Assembly (NCBI GenBank): GCA_027451905.1
Contig: DAIDHV010000003.1
Coordinates: forward strand, 186,001 to 250,000
Reading direction: 5' to 3'
Length of the DNA stretch: 64,000 nt
Source of the DNA: Armatimonadota bacterium
Lineage (GTDB): Bacteria; Armatimonadota; Fimbriimonadia; Fimbriimonadales; Fimbriimonadaceae
The translations under genes were made by a program, and so were the position numbers. The notes under the pieces are model-generated. The model made no database searches and had not been told where the DNA came from. It saw only the letters and a program-made list of their open reading frames with translations. Shown piece after piece: positions 1-9,617 of this stretch (positions are counted from its first letter, which is position 1; each line of letters begins with the position of its first letter).

Positions 1-552
1 GATTTGAAGTGCCAACTCGGCGGCCTGTAGCTGGTAGTGGGCCTGATCGGGGGTTAAGTTGATCGCAACTAAGATAAAGTTGTAAGCCTTCTTGGGATAG
101 CCTCGAGACCGATACGCTTCACTAATGAAAAAGGGGATCATCCCTTCTTTTGGCGAAAGCTTGGCCGCAGCTTCAAGCTGTTCGATGGCAGATTCAAATT
201 GGCCGTGGGTCAGAAGCAGTTGGGCTACGCTGGTATGAATATCTGCCCTCTTGGGTTGTGCAATCAACGCCTCTTGGTACAGCTGAAGCGCCCTCTGAGC
301 TTCTCCGGTTATAGAGATCACGCTTGCCAACTCTATCAGTGCATCGCTTCGGTTGTGATCGGAGGCTAAAGCAAGGGCTCTTTCAAAGGCCTGGGCTGCT
401 GTTTGCAGGTCACCTTCTATAACCGCTTGCTGCCCAATCTGGGTCCATTCTTCGAAGGTCGTGCCGGTACGCGGCTCACTTTCTGGATCGGCAGCTGGAG
501 AAAGCCCGGCTCCGGCAAACAGTTTATTTAATGCGAATTCTGGAGTTTCCAT
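1..552 (-). CDS. TPR-repeat protein, N-terminal 184 codons (cut by window edge)
   Basis: The reading frame is open from ATG at 552 down to the first base of the window, so the C-terminus is missing. The visible protein has an acidic, Pro/Ser-rich N-terminus followed by helical repeats with tetratricopeptide spacing: a block with AAQAFERALALA, then ALQLYQEALIAQP, then SAIEQLEAAAKLSP, then KAYNFILVAINLTP. There is no signal peptide. TPR arrays are protein-interaction scaffolds; the partner is unknown. The start lies 2 nt after the stop of the upstream secreted protein gene, and an AGGAGA ribosome-binding site sits inside the end of that gene, so the two are probably translated from one message. 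TPR assignment is firm; the cellular role is not known. Confidence 0.8.
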   Translation of the reverse strand, partial: METPEFALNKLFAGAGLSPAADPESEPRTGTTFEEWTQIGQQAVIEGDLQTAAQAFERALALASDHNRSDALIELASVISITGEAQRALQLYQEALIAQPKRADIHTSVAQLLLTHGQFESAIEQLEAAAKLSPKEGMIPFFISEAYRSRGYPKKAYNFILVAINLTPDQAHYQLQAAELALQI

Positions 553-554
553 TT

Positions 555-1841
555 TTACTTGTCTCCTGATACGATCCAAACCGAGGCTGGATAGCAACAG
601 CCAGAGACGGGTACCGTCCACAGAGGCAGTTGAATTGTACTTTTTGCAGGAACAATCATTCTAAAGAACTGTCTGGTCGTGGCCTTTGTTTCTGGTCTTA
701 CGCCATAAACTTTGCCGTAGATCAGGAAAACCCCAGCCGAATATCCCGAGTTGGCTCGCATAAGAAATCGAAAGGCTTGTTTAGAATTGGTTGGGTTCTG
801 AAGGGTAATTTTATACTGATAAACCACGCCGAAGTTGCCGTTGAGGTGGCGTCCACCTCCAACTTTAGGAATTCCTTCCACGCCGATCAGGGTATCGCTG
901 GCTTGTCCTCCCGCATCCACTTTGGCTTGCATGACTTGGTATGGCAGTATGTAAGTTAAGTGGTTTAAGCTTAAATTTTCTAAGTCCGAGCTTTCCAAAG
1001 GTTGGTTGGGAATGAATCTCCATGGTTCAGGATCAATGAGGGCAAGCTGTACAAATCGATTTTCGTTTACAAACGGCACCGCATCTGCCCTCAAGGTCAT
1101 ATTGGTCGGTCCGCCAGGAAGGAGTTTAATTGAGCATAGTCCGCTCATCGCCTTGCCAGCAACCATCCTCCTTAGCGCAATCACTTGCTTGGAATGGGGG
1201 GCAATTGTGATGAGATCACCAGAATCGCACTTTCGAGCCGGCAGATACTGCATAGCGGCGCGATAGCCAGCTAGTGCGGGATTGCTGGATGGTTCACTGT
1301 CTCCCGCAATCAGAACGACTTTGCCAGGTTGAGAGGACACATTTATCAGTTCCATCCTCATATAAGCAGGCTGCAAGTTGTAGCAAATGTGGTGGTAGAG
1401 AACTCGAACGGGAATGCCGGACTGAAGCGTGTTGCTATACAAAGGTCCAGGATTTTTGATCGTTTCAGGAGCGTTGCAAAACCAAAGGAATTGGTCGGAC
1501 CCCAAAGTCTGCCTTGCGCACGATACGGAGATGTAAACCTTGCCGTAAGCTTCTACGCATCCTGGCGCGTTAGCATTGACTTTGGCTGTGACTACTTCAG
1601 TGCGTCCAGGCAGCAGGGGCGAGATAGTGCCCAAGTTAAAGGTAAAGTTGGCGCCCTTGGCGCCCTTCACGTGCATATTGATGGCTCTGCCCACGGCTCC
1701 AGAAATTGTGGAAGCTAGGGCCGGGCTGCCTACAACTTCCGCTGTGAACTTTTGGGGGAATTTCATGGCAGGGGGCAGAGTGATTTGAGACGGGTTTTGG
1801 GCAAAACACCCCAATGCCGCAACTGCCAAAAGTCCGATCAT
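555..1841 (-). CDS. Secreted protein of unknown function
   Basis: A 428-residue protein if started at the ATG at 1841, which gives a clean hydrophobic leader (MIGLLAVAALGCFAQ) with either a signal peptidase I site after CFAQ or a weak lipobox at ALGC. An in-frame ATG at 1955 also exists, but it would put a cysteine-rich, implausible 38-residue stretch before the leader and overlap the divergent aldehyde dehydrogenase gene. No Shine-Dalgarno sequence is obvious for either. The mature protein has many beta-strand-like segments, several Cys and Pro, and a Thr/Val-rich C-terminus. I recognise no catalytic motif. It is followed 2 nt later by a TPR protein, suggesting a shared envelope or secretion-related role; that is inference only. 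Confidence 0.6.
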   Translation of the reverse strand: MIGLLAVAALGCFAQNPSQITLPPAMKFPQKFTAEVVGSPALASTISGAVGRAINMHVKGAKGANFTFNLGTISPLLPGRTEVVTAKVNANAPGCVEAYGKVYISVSCARQTLGSDQFLWFCNAPETIKNPGPLYSNTLQSGIPVRVLYHHICYNLQPAYMRMELINVSSQPGKVVLIAGDSEPSSNPALAGYRAAMQYLPARKCDSGDLITIAPHSKQVIALRRMVAGKAMSGLCSIKLLPGGPTNMTLRADAVPFVNENRFVQLALIDPEPWRFIPNQPLESSDLENLSLNHLTYILPYQVMQAKVDAGGQASDTLIGVEGIPKVGGGRHLNGNFGVVYQYKITLQNPTNSKQAFRFLMRANSGYSAGVFLIYGKVYGVRPETKATTRQFFRMIVPAKSTIQLPLWTVPVSGCCYPASVWIVSGDK

Positions 1842-1936
1842 GGATAAGGTAAGGGTACCACTCGAGCCACAGCGTAGGAGCCAATAACAAACCCATATGC
1901 TGAGGGAAACAGGGGGGCAATCGGTAGACTTAAGAC

Positions 1937-3433
1937 ATGGAATCTGTCCAAGCAAGAAACTTTATCAACGGCGAATGGAGTTCAACTGCAGAAACATTCG
2001 AAAGTCTCAACCCAGCAAATTCACGCCATATTGTTGGCACCGCGCCAAAATCCTCTGCATCTGATGTTGATGCGGCAGTTGCGGCGGCAAAAAAAGCCTA
2101 TGAAAGCTGGCGAGAGCTCAGCTGGGTGACAAGGGCTGAATACGTTGATCGGTTTGCCCAGCTAATTAAAAGAGATACCGAGAGCCTGTCTCGGCTAGTA
2201 ACCCAAGAGTGCGGCAAGCCGATTAACGAAGGCAGGGCCGACGTGGTGGAGGCGCTTCACATGGCTCAGTATGTGGCTGGGATGGGAAGGATGCCCAATG
2301 GCTACACAATTAGCAGTGAAATTGCGGCAAAAGACGCCTTCATTTTGAAAAAGTCTAAAGGTGTTGTGGCCTGCATTACACCTTGGAACTTTCCGGTTGC
2401 AATTCCCTTGTGGGTTGTGCTTCCCAGCGTTTTAGCAGGGAATACGGTGGTCTTTAAGCCGAGCGAGGAGACTCCAATATGTGGGCATCGCTTGGCAGAA
2501 CTCTTTGCAGAAGCTGGCTTTCCGGCAGGAGTCATCAATACCGTTCACGGCTTTGGAGAAGAAGTCGGAGATCCACTCGTGCGCCACAAGGACGTCAACG
2601 TTGTTTTATTTACGGGCTCAAGGGCAGTCGGTAAGCACATCCAGCAGGTGGCGTCTCAGGAATTGTATAAGTTTGCCGCCACAGAAATGGGCGGGAAAAA
2701 TGCGGTGATGGTGTTAGAAGATGCCAATCTTGACATCGCAGTGCCAGCGGCGGTTATGAGCGCGTTCAAGACCACCGGTCAGAGGTGCGTATCCAGCGGC
2801 CGATTGATTGTTGATAAGAAAATTGAACCGGAATTTACAAAGAGATTTGTGGAAATTGCAAGTCGGATCAATATTGGAGACGGCTTAAAAGAGGACACTT
2901 TTATGGGGCCATTGATCAACCAAGAAGGGGTTGAAAAGTGGAATCGCCACAATGGTATGGCCGTTCAAGAAGGAGCAGAAGTCTTAATTGAAGGCAAGGA
3001 GCTTACGGGACCAGATCATGCGTGTGGCAACTTCGTTAGCCCCTTTGTCTATCGATTCAAAGACTATAAGAAGGGAACATTCTGCTTGCGTGAGGAAGCG
3101 TTTAGCCCCCATGTTGCCATAATCGGCGTCAGCGGAATGGAAGAAGCGGTGGAAGTTTATAACGACACGGACTATGGGTTGGCGATGGCGGTTATCACCG
3201 AGGATTATCGCAAGTGGAGGTGGGTACGGGACCATGCTGATTTTGGCCTTGGCTATGTGAATCTTCCCAGCATCGGCGCCGAGGTTCATCTTCCCTTTGG
3301 AGGCGTGAAATCGTCTGGTAATGGCCACCCTGGTGCAGAAGGAATTATTGACTCTGTAACCCACCGAGTTGCCTTTACTGTGAACCATGCCAAGGAAATT
3401 GCAATGGCTCAGGGACTCTCTACTAAGTTCTAA
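1937..3433 (+). CDS. NAD(P)-dependent aldehyde dehydrogenase
   Basis: A full-length 498-residue member of the aldehyde dehydrogenase superfamily, which oxidises aldehydes to acids with NAD(P)+. The family landmarks are visible in order: the PWNFPVAIPLW segment of the cofactor domain, the FTGSRAVG turn, the general-base Glu in TEMGGKN (about residue 250), the catalytic Cys in TGQRC (about residue 284), and EEAFSPHVAI and LPFGGVKSSGNG near the C-terminus. No signal peptide, so cytoplasmic. The overall pattern is closer to the ALDH7/semialdehyde-type enzymes than to betaine aldehyde dehydrogenase, but substrate cannot be read from sequence. It stands alone; the next gene on the strand is 126 nt away. 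A second paralogue lies at 35494. Confidence 0.93.
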   Translation: MESVQARNFINGEWSSTAETFESLNPANSRHIVGTAPKSSASDVDAAVAAAKKAYESWRELSWVTRAEYVDRFAQLIKRDTESLSRLVTQECGKPINEGRADVVEALHMAQYVAGMGRMPNGYTISSEIAAKDAFILKKSKGVVACITPWNFPVAIPLWVVLPSVLAGNTVVFKPSEETPICGHRLAELFAEAGFPAGVINTVHGFGEEVGDPLVRHKDVNVVLFTGSRAVGKHIQQVASQELYKFAATEMGGKNAVMVLEDANLDIAVPAAVMSAFKTTGQRCVSSGRLIVDKKIEPEFTKRFVEIASRINIGDGLKEDTFMGPLINQEGVEKWNRHNGMAVQEGAEVLIEGKELTGPDHACGNFVSPFVYRFKDYKKGTFCLREEAFSPHVAIIGVSGMEEAVEVYNDTDYGLAMAVITEDYRKWRWVRDHADFGLGYVNLPSIGAEVHLPFGGVKSSGNGHPGAEGIIDSVTHRVAFTVNHAKEIAMAQGLSTKF

Positions 3434-3559
3434 TTAGGTAGGGATTGGAAAAGCAAATCAGATGTATGACATAATTGAGGTGAAAAGAGTCAAAAGACTC
3501 TTGGCCCTGAATCGCGAGCCGTTGAACCAACTGCTTGAATTTTTGGCACGATCAAGCAC

Positions 3560-3796
3560 ATGAAATCAACAACTCTATACGTCAGCAACATTCCGTACAG
3601 CACCTCTTCGCAAGAATTGCAAGACCTTTATGCGCCATTTAATGGCACCGAGGCTCGAGTGATTCCCAATAAAGGCTATGGCTTTGTAGACATCCCATCT
3701 GAAAATGCGGATGCCGCCATCGAGGCTACCGATAACAAGGAATTTCAGGGTCGGCATATTCGCGTAGCGGTGGCTAGGCCCCGATCCCAACGATAA
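3560..3796 (+). CDS. Small RNA-binding protein with one RRM domain
   Basis: A 78-residue protein that is essentially one RNA recognition motif. RNP2 is LYVSNI (residues 6-11) and RNP1 is KGYGFVDI (about residues 38-45), both with the expected aromatic residues, and the C-terminus is a short basic tail (RPRSQR). Single-RRM proteins of this size occur in cyanobacteria and several other phyla, where some are cold- or stress-responsive RNA chaperones. It has its own strong terminator just downstream. The target RNA is unknown. Confidence 0.9.
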   Translation: MKSTTLYVSNIPYSTSSQELQDLYAPFNGTEARVIPNKGYGFVDIPSENADAAIEATDNKEFQGRHIRVAVARPRSQR

Positions 3797-3811
3797 GATC
3801 AATTTAACTGC

Positions 3812-3849
3812 AAAAGAATCCTGAGTGCAGTTGCACTCAGGATTCTTTT
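3812..3849. terminator. Bidirectional terminator between rrm gene and glgP
   Basis: A perfect inverted repeat: the arm AAAAGAATCCTGAGTGCA, a 2-nt centre, and its exact complement ending in TTTT. Because the stem starts with a run of A and ends with a run of T, it should terminate transcription both from the RRM gene (plus) and from the convergent glucan phosphorylase gene (minus). Confidence 0.9.
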
Positions 3850-3873
3850 CTTTGACCTGCGAAACCTATCCTA

Positions 3874-6444
3874 TTACTCTGATTCCCACGTTGCAATGGG
3901 AAGCTCGTGGATAGCGGAAACATATTTGTGATAGGGCACAACTCGAACCGAAAAGCCTCGATGCCCAGCCGTGTCACAGTGGATAATGGACTCATAAATA
4001 TGGACTCCATCTCTTTGACCAGCATGATCCATCTGAATGATTTGAGACCTGATTAAATCCCTACCCGGGCCAATTCGACCAGAAATGAGTTGAACATGAA
4101 CGTCGTCGGTTTTAATAGGGCCTAATTTCACTTCAGCCGTAACCTTGAAGCTATCGCCAAATTTCACTTTTCCGGGAGTGTCTTCGGTGACTTTTACGAT
4201 CACGATTTGATTCCAATGAGATTTCACCCGTTCCCTCCATGCAAGAGCCTCCTTGGCGATGGCTTGGCCATCTTTGGAAAGGGTTTGGAATTGCTCCGAA
4301 GCGGCTGCATAGAACACGGAGGCATATTCACTGACCATTCGATTGGTACTAAAGTACGGACCGTGGGTCTTTATTGACTTTTTGACCATGGCGAGCCACG
4401 CGGTCGGAAGGCCGTTCTCTATGCGGTGGTAAAACTTTGGCGCAAGTTCTTGCTCAATCAGTCCATAGAGAGATCGGCTATCAAGCCAGTCCTGGTGTTC
4501 AGAATTACCAACGTCGTTGGGATCTCCTATTGCAAAACCCAAGCTAGAATCGTAGGCTTCATCCCACCAACCATCCAAAATAGAGCAGTTTAGCCCTGCG
4601 TTTGGGACCACTTTCATCCCGCTTGTGCCACTTGCCTCCATGGGACGTCGTGGATTATTCAGCCAAACGTCAACGCCCTGGACCAGCTTTCGCCCAACTT
4701 CCATGTCGTAATCCTCCAGGAAAACCATGCGAGACCGAGCTCCTTCGTTGTTGATATAGCGCACAAGCTCTTGGATCAGGGCTTTACCGCCGTCATCTCT
4801 GGGGTGAGCTTTACCAGCAATGATAATCTGCACGGGTCGCTCTGGGTGATAAAGGATTTTCTTTAGCCGCTCGCGATCTGTAAGCATCAAAGTGGCACGT
4901 TTGTAAGTAGCAAACCTTCTTGCAAACCCGATAGTGAGGACGCGGGGATCAAGAACCGAGCCAATGAGGTTGAAATCAGGGCGGACCATAGTGCGATGTT
5001 CTAGATCGCGCTGGAGTCTCTTACGCACAAATCGAACCAGGTCTCCGCGTTCATTCTCCATAATGCTCCAAAGCTCGTCATCGGGGATGGAATCAACTTT
5101 ATTCCAGATCGCCGCGTCCTGAGGATTTCGCCTCCATTCGGGGCCCAGGTATTCGTCAAACAAGGCGATCATCCGCCGAGATGTCCATGTGAGGGTGTGG
5201 ATCCCGTTGGTAATTGCTTCGACCGGCACTTCGTTTTCAGGGAAGTTCGACCACCTCTCCGCGAACATCGCCTGAGTCACTTTGGCATGGAGCTTAGACA
5301 CGCCATTGATTGAATTTGCGTTGGCCATTGCCATCACCGCCATATTGAACTGTTCGGCTGAGTTTTCTGGATCAATCCTTCCTAGCTCCAAAAAGTCTTC
5401 AAACTGCATACCGATTGCATTGATAGACTTCAACAGATATTTTTCTAACAGGTTAGGGGGAAAAAGGTCAAACCCGGCAGGAACCTGAGTATGGGTTGTA
5501 AATACATTTCCGGCTACAACCGCTTGCCTTGCTACTTTTAAATCACAGTTGTGCCTTTCCATATACTGGCGGATTCTTTCTAATGACAAAAATGCAGCGT
5601 GCCCTTCATTCATGTGGCAGACCGTGGGCCAAGTGTTAAGAGCCTTCAACGCTTTCATCCCACCAATACCTAAGATCATTTCTTGGCGGATTCTCATTTC
5701 TTGATCGCCACCATAAAGGGTGTCGGTAATGCCCTGATCTCTTTGCTCATTTTCTAGGACATTGCTGTCTAGCAAATAGAGAGAGATTCTCCCGACCATC
5801 GCCTTCCAAATTTGGCACGTCACCGTGCGATCCGGAAAATCAACCTGAACCCGAATGGGTTGCCGGTCTTCATCGCGCATCAGCTCTAAAGGAAAGTCAA
5901 AATAGTCGTAGGCGGGATAAACCTCTTGCTGCCAGCCGTCGTGGTTGATCCTTTGTCGGAAGTAGCCGCGAGAGTAAAGCAATCCCACCGCAACCATGGG
6001 AATGCCAAGGTCGCTGGCGGCTTTAAGATGATCTCCCGCTAAGATGCCGAGTCCTCCTGAGTAAATGGGGAGGCTTTCGCTGATTCCAAACTCGGCACAA
6101 AAGTAGGCAATCAAGCAATCCTTGTCATTTTGAGGATAGGTGCGATCGAACCAGGTCTCTTGGGCTAAATAGTCATCCAGTTCTTTAGCTGAGCTTTGCA
6201 TTCGGGCAAGAAATAGTTCGTCACTGCAAAGCTTGTCCATCCGCTCTTTGCTGAGGCTGAGGAGCATCCTAACTGGGTTATGTTCGCAAGACTCCCAAAG
6301 TGGCTTATCGGCGGCTCTAAAGAGGTCGCGAGTTTCTGGTCTCCAAGTCCATCTGTAATTTGATGCCAATTTTCTTAGTGGCTCAAGGCGATTTGGAAAG
6401 TCGGCTATGACCTCGAAGGAATGAGTTACAGGAGGATGGTTCAT
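3874..6444 (-). CDS. glgP: Alpha-glucan (maltodextrin/glycogen) phosphorylase
   Basis: An 856-residue GT35 phosphorylase of the short bacterial/archaeal type, which begins with a DUF3417-like N-terminal domain (ASNYRWTWRPETRDLF). It releases glucose 1-phosphate from alpha-1,4-glucans with phosphate and pyridoxal phosphate. Visible landmarks: YSGGLGILAGDHLKAASDLG, HMNEGHAAF, ITNGIHTLTW, GFARRFATYKRA and the cofactor-binding segment EASGTSGMKVVPNAG, where the PLP lysine is about residue 611. A C-terminal beta-rich tail of about 110 residues extends beyond the catalytic core. It is convergent with the RRM gene and lies downstream of the pyruvate phosphate dikinase gene, though the terminator and a 270-nt gap between them suggest separate transcription. 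Likely role: mobilisation of stored glycogen. Confidence 0.93.
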   Translation of the reverse strand: MNHPPVTHSFEVIADFPNRLEPLRKLASNYRWTWRPETRDLFRAADKPLWESCEHNPVRMLLSLSKERMDKLCSDELFLARMQSSAKELDDYLAQETWFDRTYPQNDKDCLIAYFCAEFGISESLPIYSGGLGILAGDHLKAASDLGIPMVAVGLLYSRGYFRQRINHDGWQQEVYPAYDYFDFPLELMRDEDRQPIRVQVDFPDRTVTCQIWKAMVGRISLYLLDSNVLENEQRDQGITDTLYGGDQEMRIRQEMILGIGGMKALKALNTWPTVCHMNEGHAAFLSLERIRQYMERHNCDLKVARQAVVAGNVFTTHTQVPAGFDLFPPNLLEKYLLKSINAIGMQFEDFLELGRIDPENSAEQFNMAVMAMANANSINGVSKLHAKVTQAMFAERWSNFPENEVPVEAITNGIHTLTWTSRRMIALFDEYLGPEWRRNPQDAAIWNKVDSIPDDELWSIMENERGDLVRFVRKRLQRDLEHRTMVRPDFNLIGSVLDPRVLTIGFARRFATYKRATLMLTDRERLKKILYHPERPVQIIIAGKAHPRDDGGKALIQELVRYINNEGARSRMVFLEDYDMEVGRKLVQGVDVWLNNPRRPMEASGTSGMKVVPNAGLNCSILDGWWDEAYDSSLGFAIGDPNDVGNSEHQDWLDSRSLYGLIEQELAPKFYHRIENGLPTAWLAMVKKSIKTHGPYFSTNRMVSEYASVFYAAASEQFQTLSKDGQAIAKEALAWRERVKSHWNQIVIVKVTEDTPGKVKFGDSFKVTAEVKLGPIKTDDVHVQLISGRIGPGRDLIRSQIIQMDHAGQRDGVHIYESIIHCDTAGHRGFSVRVVPYHKYVSAIHELPIATWESE

Positions 6445-6715
6445 TGTTCTCTATTAAGTGTCGGCACTCCTAGTAAGTTACCCAGGTTTTGAACCTAACT
6501 TTTCCACCAACTCTTTGTGTAGCAACCATGAAGAATTTCATTCTGAAGTAGAAAGTAGACAGTGATCTGCGAAGGTCAGTCATCTCGAACCTAGTATTTT
6601 CACCTGCTTTCTAAGCGTTAATTCAATTTTAGCCCTCTGCGAAGTGGCGGATCCACGGTTGACCTGGAGAGCCCACAGCCTCTAATTCGCTCTTTTATGA
6701 AGAAAGTTTCGAAAA
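6445..6715. other. Intergenic region upstream of glgP
   Basis: With the ppdK terminator this forms a 327-nt gap between ppdK and glgP. It must hold the glgP promoter on the minus strand, but I could not identify a convincing -35/-10 pair. I see no RNA gene, no long repeat and no credible small reading frame here. Confidence 0.5.
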
Positions 6716-6752
6716 TAAAAAGGGGCTGCCTCTTTTGAGACAGCCCCCTTTC
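6716..6752 (-). terminator. Rho-independent terminator of ppdK
   Basis: On the minus strand the transcript forms GGGGCTG-TCTC-AAAA-GAGG-CAGCCCC, a stem with a 4-nt loop, followed at once by TTTTTATTTT. The plus strand also carries a T-rich run after the stem, so weak termination in the other direction is possible. Confidence 0.9.
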
Positions 6753-6771
6753 TTTCTTTTTGCCCGCGGTT

Positions 6772-9468
6772 TTACTTATCCGCCGTCACTTTGACTTTGC
6801 CTTGGATGGCAGCCTGAGCAGCCGCAAGTCTGGCAATCGGTACTCGGAACGGAGAGCAACTCACATAATCCAGGCCCAGTTCGTGGCAGAAGTAGATGGA
6901 TTCAGGGTCGCCGCCGTGCTCTCCACAGATGCCGCATTTGAGGCCTGGGCGCGCGGAGCGGCCCTCTTCAACCGCAATCTTCATCAGCCTGCCGACTCCA
7001 ATTGTGTCCAAAGTTTCAAATGGATTTCGAGGCAAGATCTTCTGGTCCACGTATTTGGCAAGAAACTTACCTTCTGCATCATCGCGACTAAAGCCAAATG
7101 TTGTCTGGGTGAGATCGTTGGTGCCAAACGAGAAAAACTGAGCATACTGGGCAATTTCACCCGAAGTCAACGCCGCTCGTGGAATCTCGATCATGGTTCC
7201 AAAGCTATAGGGCACCTCAACTCCTTGCTCTTTGTTGATCTTCTTAGCTTCAGCTTCTAGCAGGCTTTGGACCACTCTTAGCTCGTTGACGGTGCTAACG
7301 AGGGGAATCATGATTTCGGGGAAGACCTGAACGCCCTTCTTGGTTAGTACGGCAGCTGCTTGCAAGATCGCTCGGGTCTGCATAACCACGATGCCGGGGA
7401 ACACAATCGACAGCCTAACGCCTCGTAAACCTAGCATTGGGTTGGATTCCTTCATGCTCTCTACGGCTTGCAAAAGTTCTAATTTTGAGGCCAAGTCCGC
7501 ATTTAATCCGTCGATCCCGTGGGCGATTCTCGTTTTCAGCTCGGTTGTTTCGCAAAGAAGCTGCTCGTGATTGGGTAAGAACTCATGAAGAGGCGGATCT
7601 ATGAGCCTGACGGTGACAGGCTTGCCATTCATGACCTCAAAGATTTGTTCAAAATCAAGCTGTTGGATTTCTTGCAGTTTATTGAGACAATCCTGCCGAA
7701 CCGACTCATCTTTGGTCAAGATCATTTTTTGAACAATCGGCAACCGGTCTTGCTCAAAGAACATGTGTTCCGTTCGGCAAAGTCCAATCCCTTCAGCGCC
7801 AAATTCGATGGCCTGAGCCGCGTCTCGGGGGTTATCGGCATTGGTACGAACCTTCATCGTTCTGGCGGCGTCGGCCCAGCTCATAAACTCACCAAAGGCA
7901 CCGGTAACTTCGGGATCTATCAACGGCAATGAGCCAAGATAGACCTCGCCGGTTGAGCCATCGACGGTAATCAAGTCACCCTCTCTTACAATATGCTCGC
8001 CAACTTTAAGGGTTTTGGCGTTCACGTCAACATGAAGTGCCTCGGCGCCAGCCACGCACGGGATTCCAAACCCTCTTGCAACGACAGCTGCATGAGACGT
8101 TTTGCCTCCTCGCGCGGTCAGAATGGCTTGGGAGGCAAGCATGCCATGAACATCGTCGGGATTCGTTTCATCGCGGATCAAGATGACTCGGTTGCCGGCT
8201 CCGCCATGTCCGCCTTGGAGAGCGGCAGTATCGGCATCAAAGACAGCTTTACCAACCGCGGATCCTGGAGAAGCGGCAAGGCCCTTTGCCAATCTTGTTG
8301 CAGTCGGTATTGATTTAGGATCAATTCGGGGGTGGAGAAGCTGGTCGAGATGTTCACCGGTAACCCGCTGCAAGGCTTCCTCTTTAGAAATTTTGCCTTC
8401 CTTGACCATGTCAACCGCAATCGTGACGGCAGCAGGGCCAGTTCGCTTTCCAGATCGGCATTGAAGCATATACAGCTTGCCATGCTCAATCGTGAACTCG
8501 AGGTCTTGCATGTCTCGATAATGGCTCTCCAGCACACCGGCTAGCTCCATAAACTTCTTAAAGACCTCTGGGTTTTGCTTTTCCAATTCAGAAATAGGCA
8601 CTGGCGTTCTTACGCCGGCAACAACGTCTTCGCCTTGAGCATTCATCAGATATTCCCCAAAGATTTCATTGGTGCCTACAGAGGGGTCTCGAGTGAAAGC
8701 AACTCCGGTGCCACAGTCGTCGCCGGCATTGCCATAGACCATAGACTGGACATTGACGGCGGTTCCGATTTCATCTGGAATCTTTTCCTTGCGGCGGTAG
8801 GTAATGGCGCGATCGTTGTTCCAAGACGCAAAAACCGCTTCGATGGCAAGTTCTAACTGCTCAAACGGATCGGTTGGAAATTCTCTGCCGGCGTGCTTTC
8901 GGACGTGATCGAGGAAGAGGTTGCTGACTTCCTTCCAATCATCGGCGCCGAGATCAAGGTCTGACTTCAATCCATTTTTGGCTTTATAAGCATGAAGAAT
9001 TTCCTCATCAAAAGAGCCTTTGCTGATGCCAAACGAGACATCCGAGAACATCATAATGAATCGTCGATAGGAGTCATAAACAAACCGTGGGTCGCCAGTT
9101 TCGTCAATCAGCGCCTTCAATGTGGTTGGATTCAGTCCGAGATTAAGAACCGTGTCCATCATGCCGGGCATGGAAAACTTGGCGCCAGATCGAACCGAAA
9201 CGAGAAGTGGCTTTTGAGCTCCTCCGAAGGTTCGACCCATTTCCTTTTCCACGTCGGCAAGGGCAATTTTAACCTCATTCATGAACCCAGCTGGCAACTT
9301 TTTGCCTTCTTCGTAGTATTCGGTGCAGACTTCGGTCGTGATCGTGAATCCAGGAGGGACGGGGAGGCCGATATTGGTCATTTCGGCTAAATTGGCGCCT
9401 TTTCCGCCGAGGAGATCACGTTGAGATGCGTTGCCCTCGCGGAAAAGATACACACGCTTTGTGCTCAT
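6772..9468 (-). CDS. ppdK: Pyruvate, phosphate dikinase
   Basis: An 898-residue enzyme matching the usual length of bacterial PPDK. It interconverts pyruvate + ATP + phosphate with phosphoenolpyruvate + AMP + diphosphate. Order of parts: ATP-grasp nucleotide-binding domain at the start (FREGNASQRDLLGGKGANL), the swivelling phosphohistidine domain with GGKTSHAAVVARG (phosphorylated His about residue 459), then the TIM-barrel PEP/pyruvate domain ending in GICGEHGGDP with the catalytic Cys at about residue 848. It lies alone between thymidine phosphorylase and glgP. In an organism storing glycogen it can run either glycolytically (saving ATP by using diphosphate) or gluconeogenically; direction cannot be read from sequence. 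Confidence 0.97.
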   Translation of the reverse strand: MSTKRVYLFREGNASQRDLLGGKGANLAEMTNIGLPVPPGFTITTEVCTEYYEEGKKLPAGFMNEVKIALADVEKEMGRTFGGAQKPLLVSVRSGAKFSMPGMMDTVLNLGLNPTTLKALIDETGDPRFVYDSYRRFIMMFSDVSFGISKGSFDEEILHAYKAKNGLKSDLDLGADDWKEVSNLFLDHVRKHAGREFPTDPFEQLELAIEAVFASWNNDRAITYRRKEKIPDEIGTAVNVQSMVYGNAGDDCGTGVAFTRDPSVGTNEIFGEYLMNAQGEDVVAGVRTPVPISELEKQNPEVFKKFMELAGVLESHYRDMQDLEFTIEHGKLYMLQCRSGKRTGPAAVTIAVDMVKEGKISKEEALQRVTGEHLDQLLHPRIDPKSIPTATRLAKGLAASPGSAVGKAVFDADTAALQGGHGGAGNRVILIRDETNPDDVHGMLASQAILTARGGKTSHAAVVARGFGIPCVAGAEALHVDVNAKTLKVGEHIVREGDLITVDGSTGEVYLGSLPLIDPEVTGAFGEFMSWADAARTMKVRTNADNPRDAAQAIEFGAEGIGLCRTEHMFFEQDRLPIVQKMILTKDESVRQDCLNKLQEIQQLDFEQIFEVMNGKPVTVRLIDPPLHEFLPNHEQLLCETTELKTRIAHGIDGLNADLASKLELLQAVESMKESNPMLGLRGVRLSIVFPGIVVMQTRAILQAAAVLTKKGVQVFPEIMIPLVSTVNELRVVQSLLEAEAKKINKEQGVEVPYSFGTMIEIPRAALTSGEIAQYAQFFSFGTNDLTQTTFGFSRDDAEGKFLAKYVDQKILPRNPFETLDTIGVGRLMKIAVEEGRSARPGLKCGICGEHGGDPESIYFCHELGLDYVSCSPFRVPIARLAAAQAAIQGKVKVTADK

Positions 9469-9617
9469 GTTTATCTATCCATTAAGAAAGCTCGCTCCGA
9501 GAAGTTACGACGACATTGGCGAAAGAGGAGCAGCTTCGTCAGTTTCTTCATTTTACCCTCTGATAAATATGAGGTTGAAGGGCATCCGATGAGCCGAGAG
9601 GGTGCCAACTTGCAAAG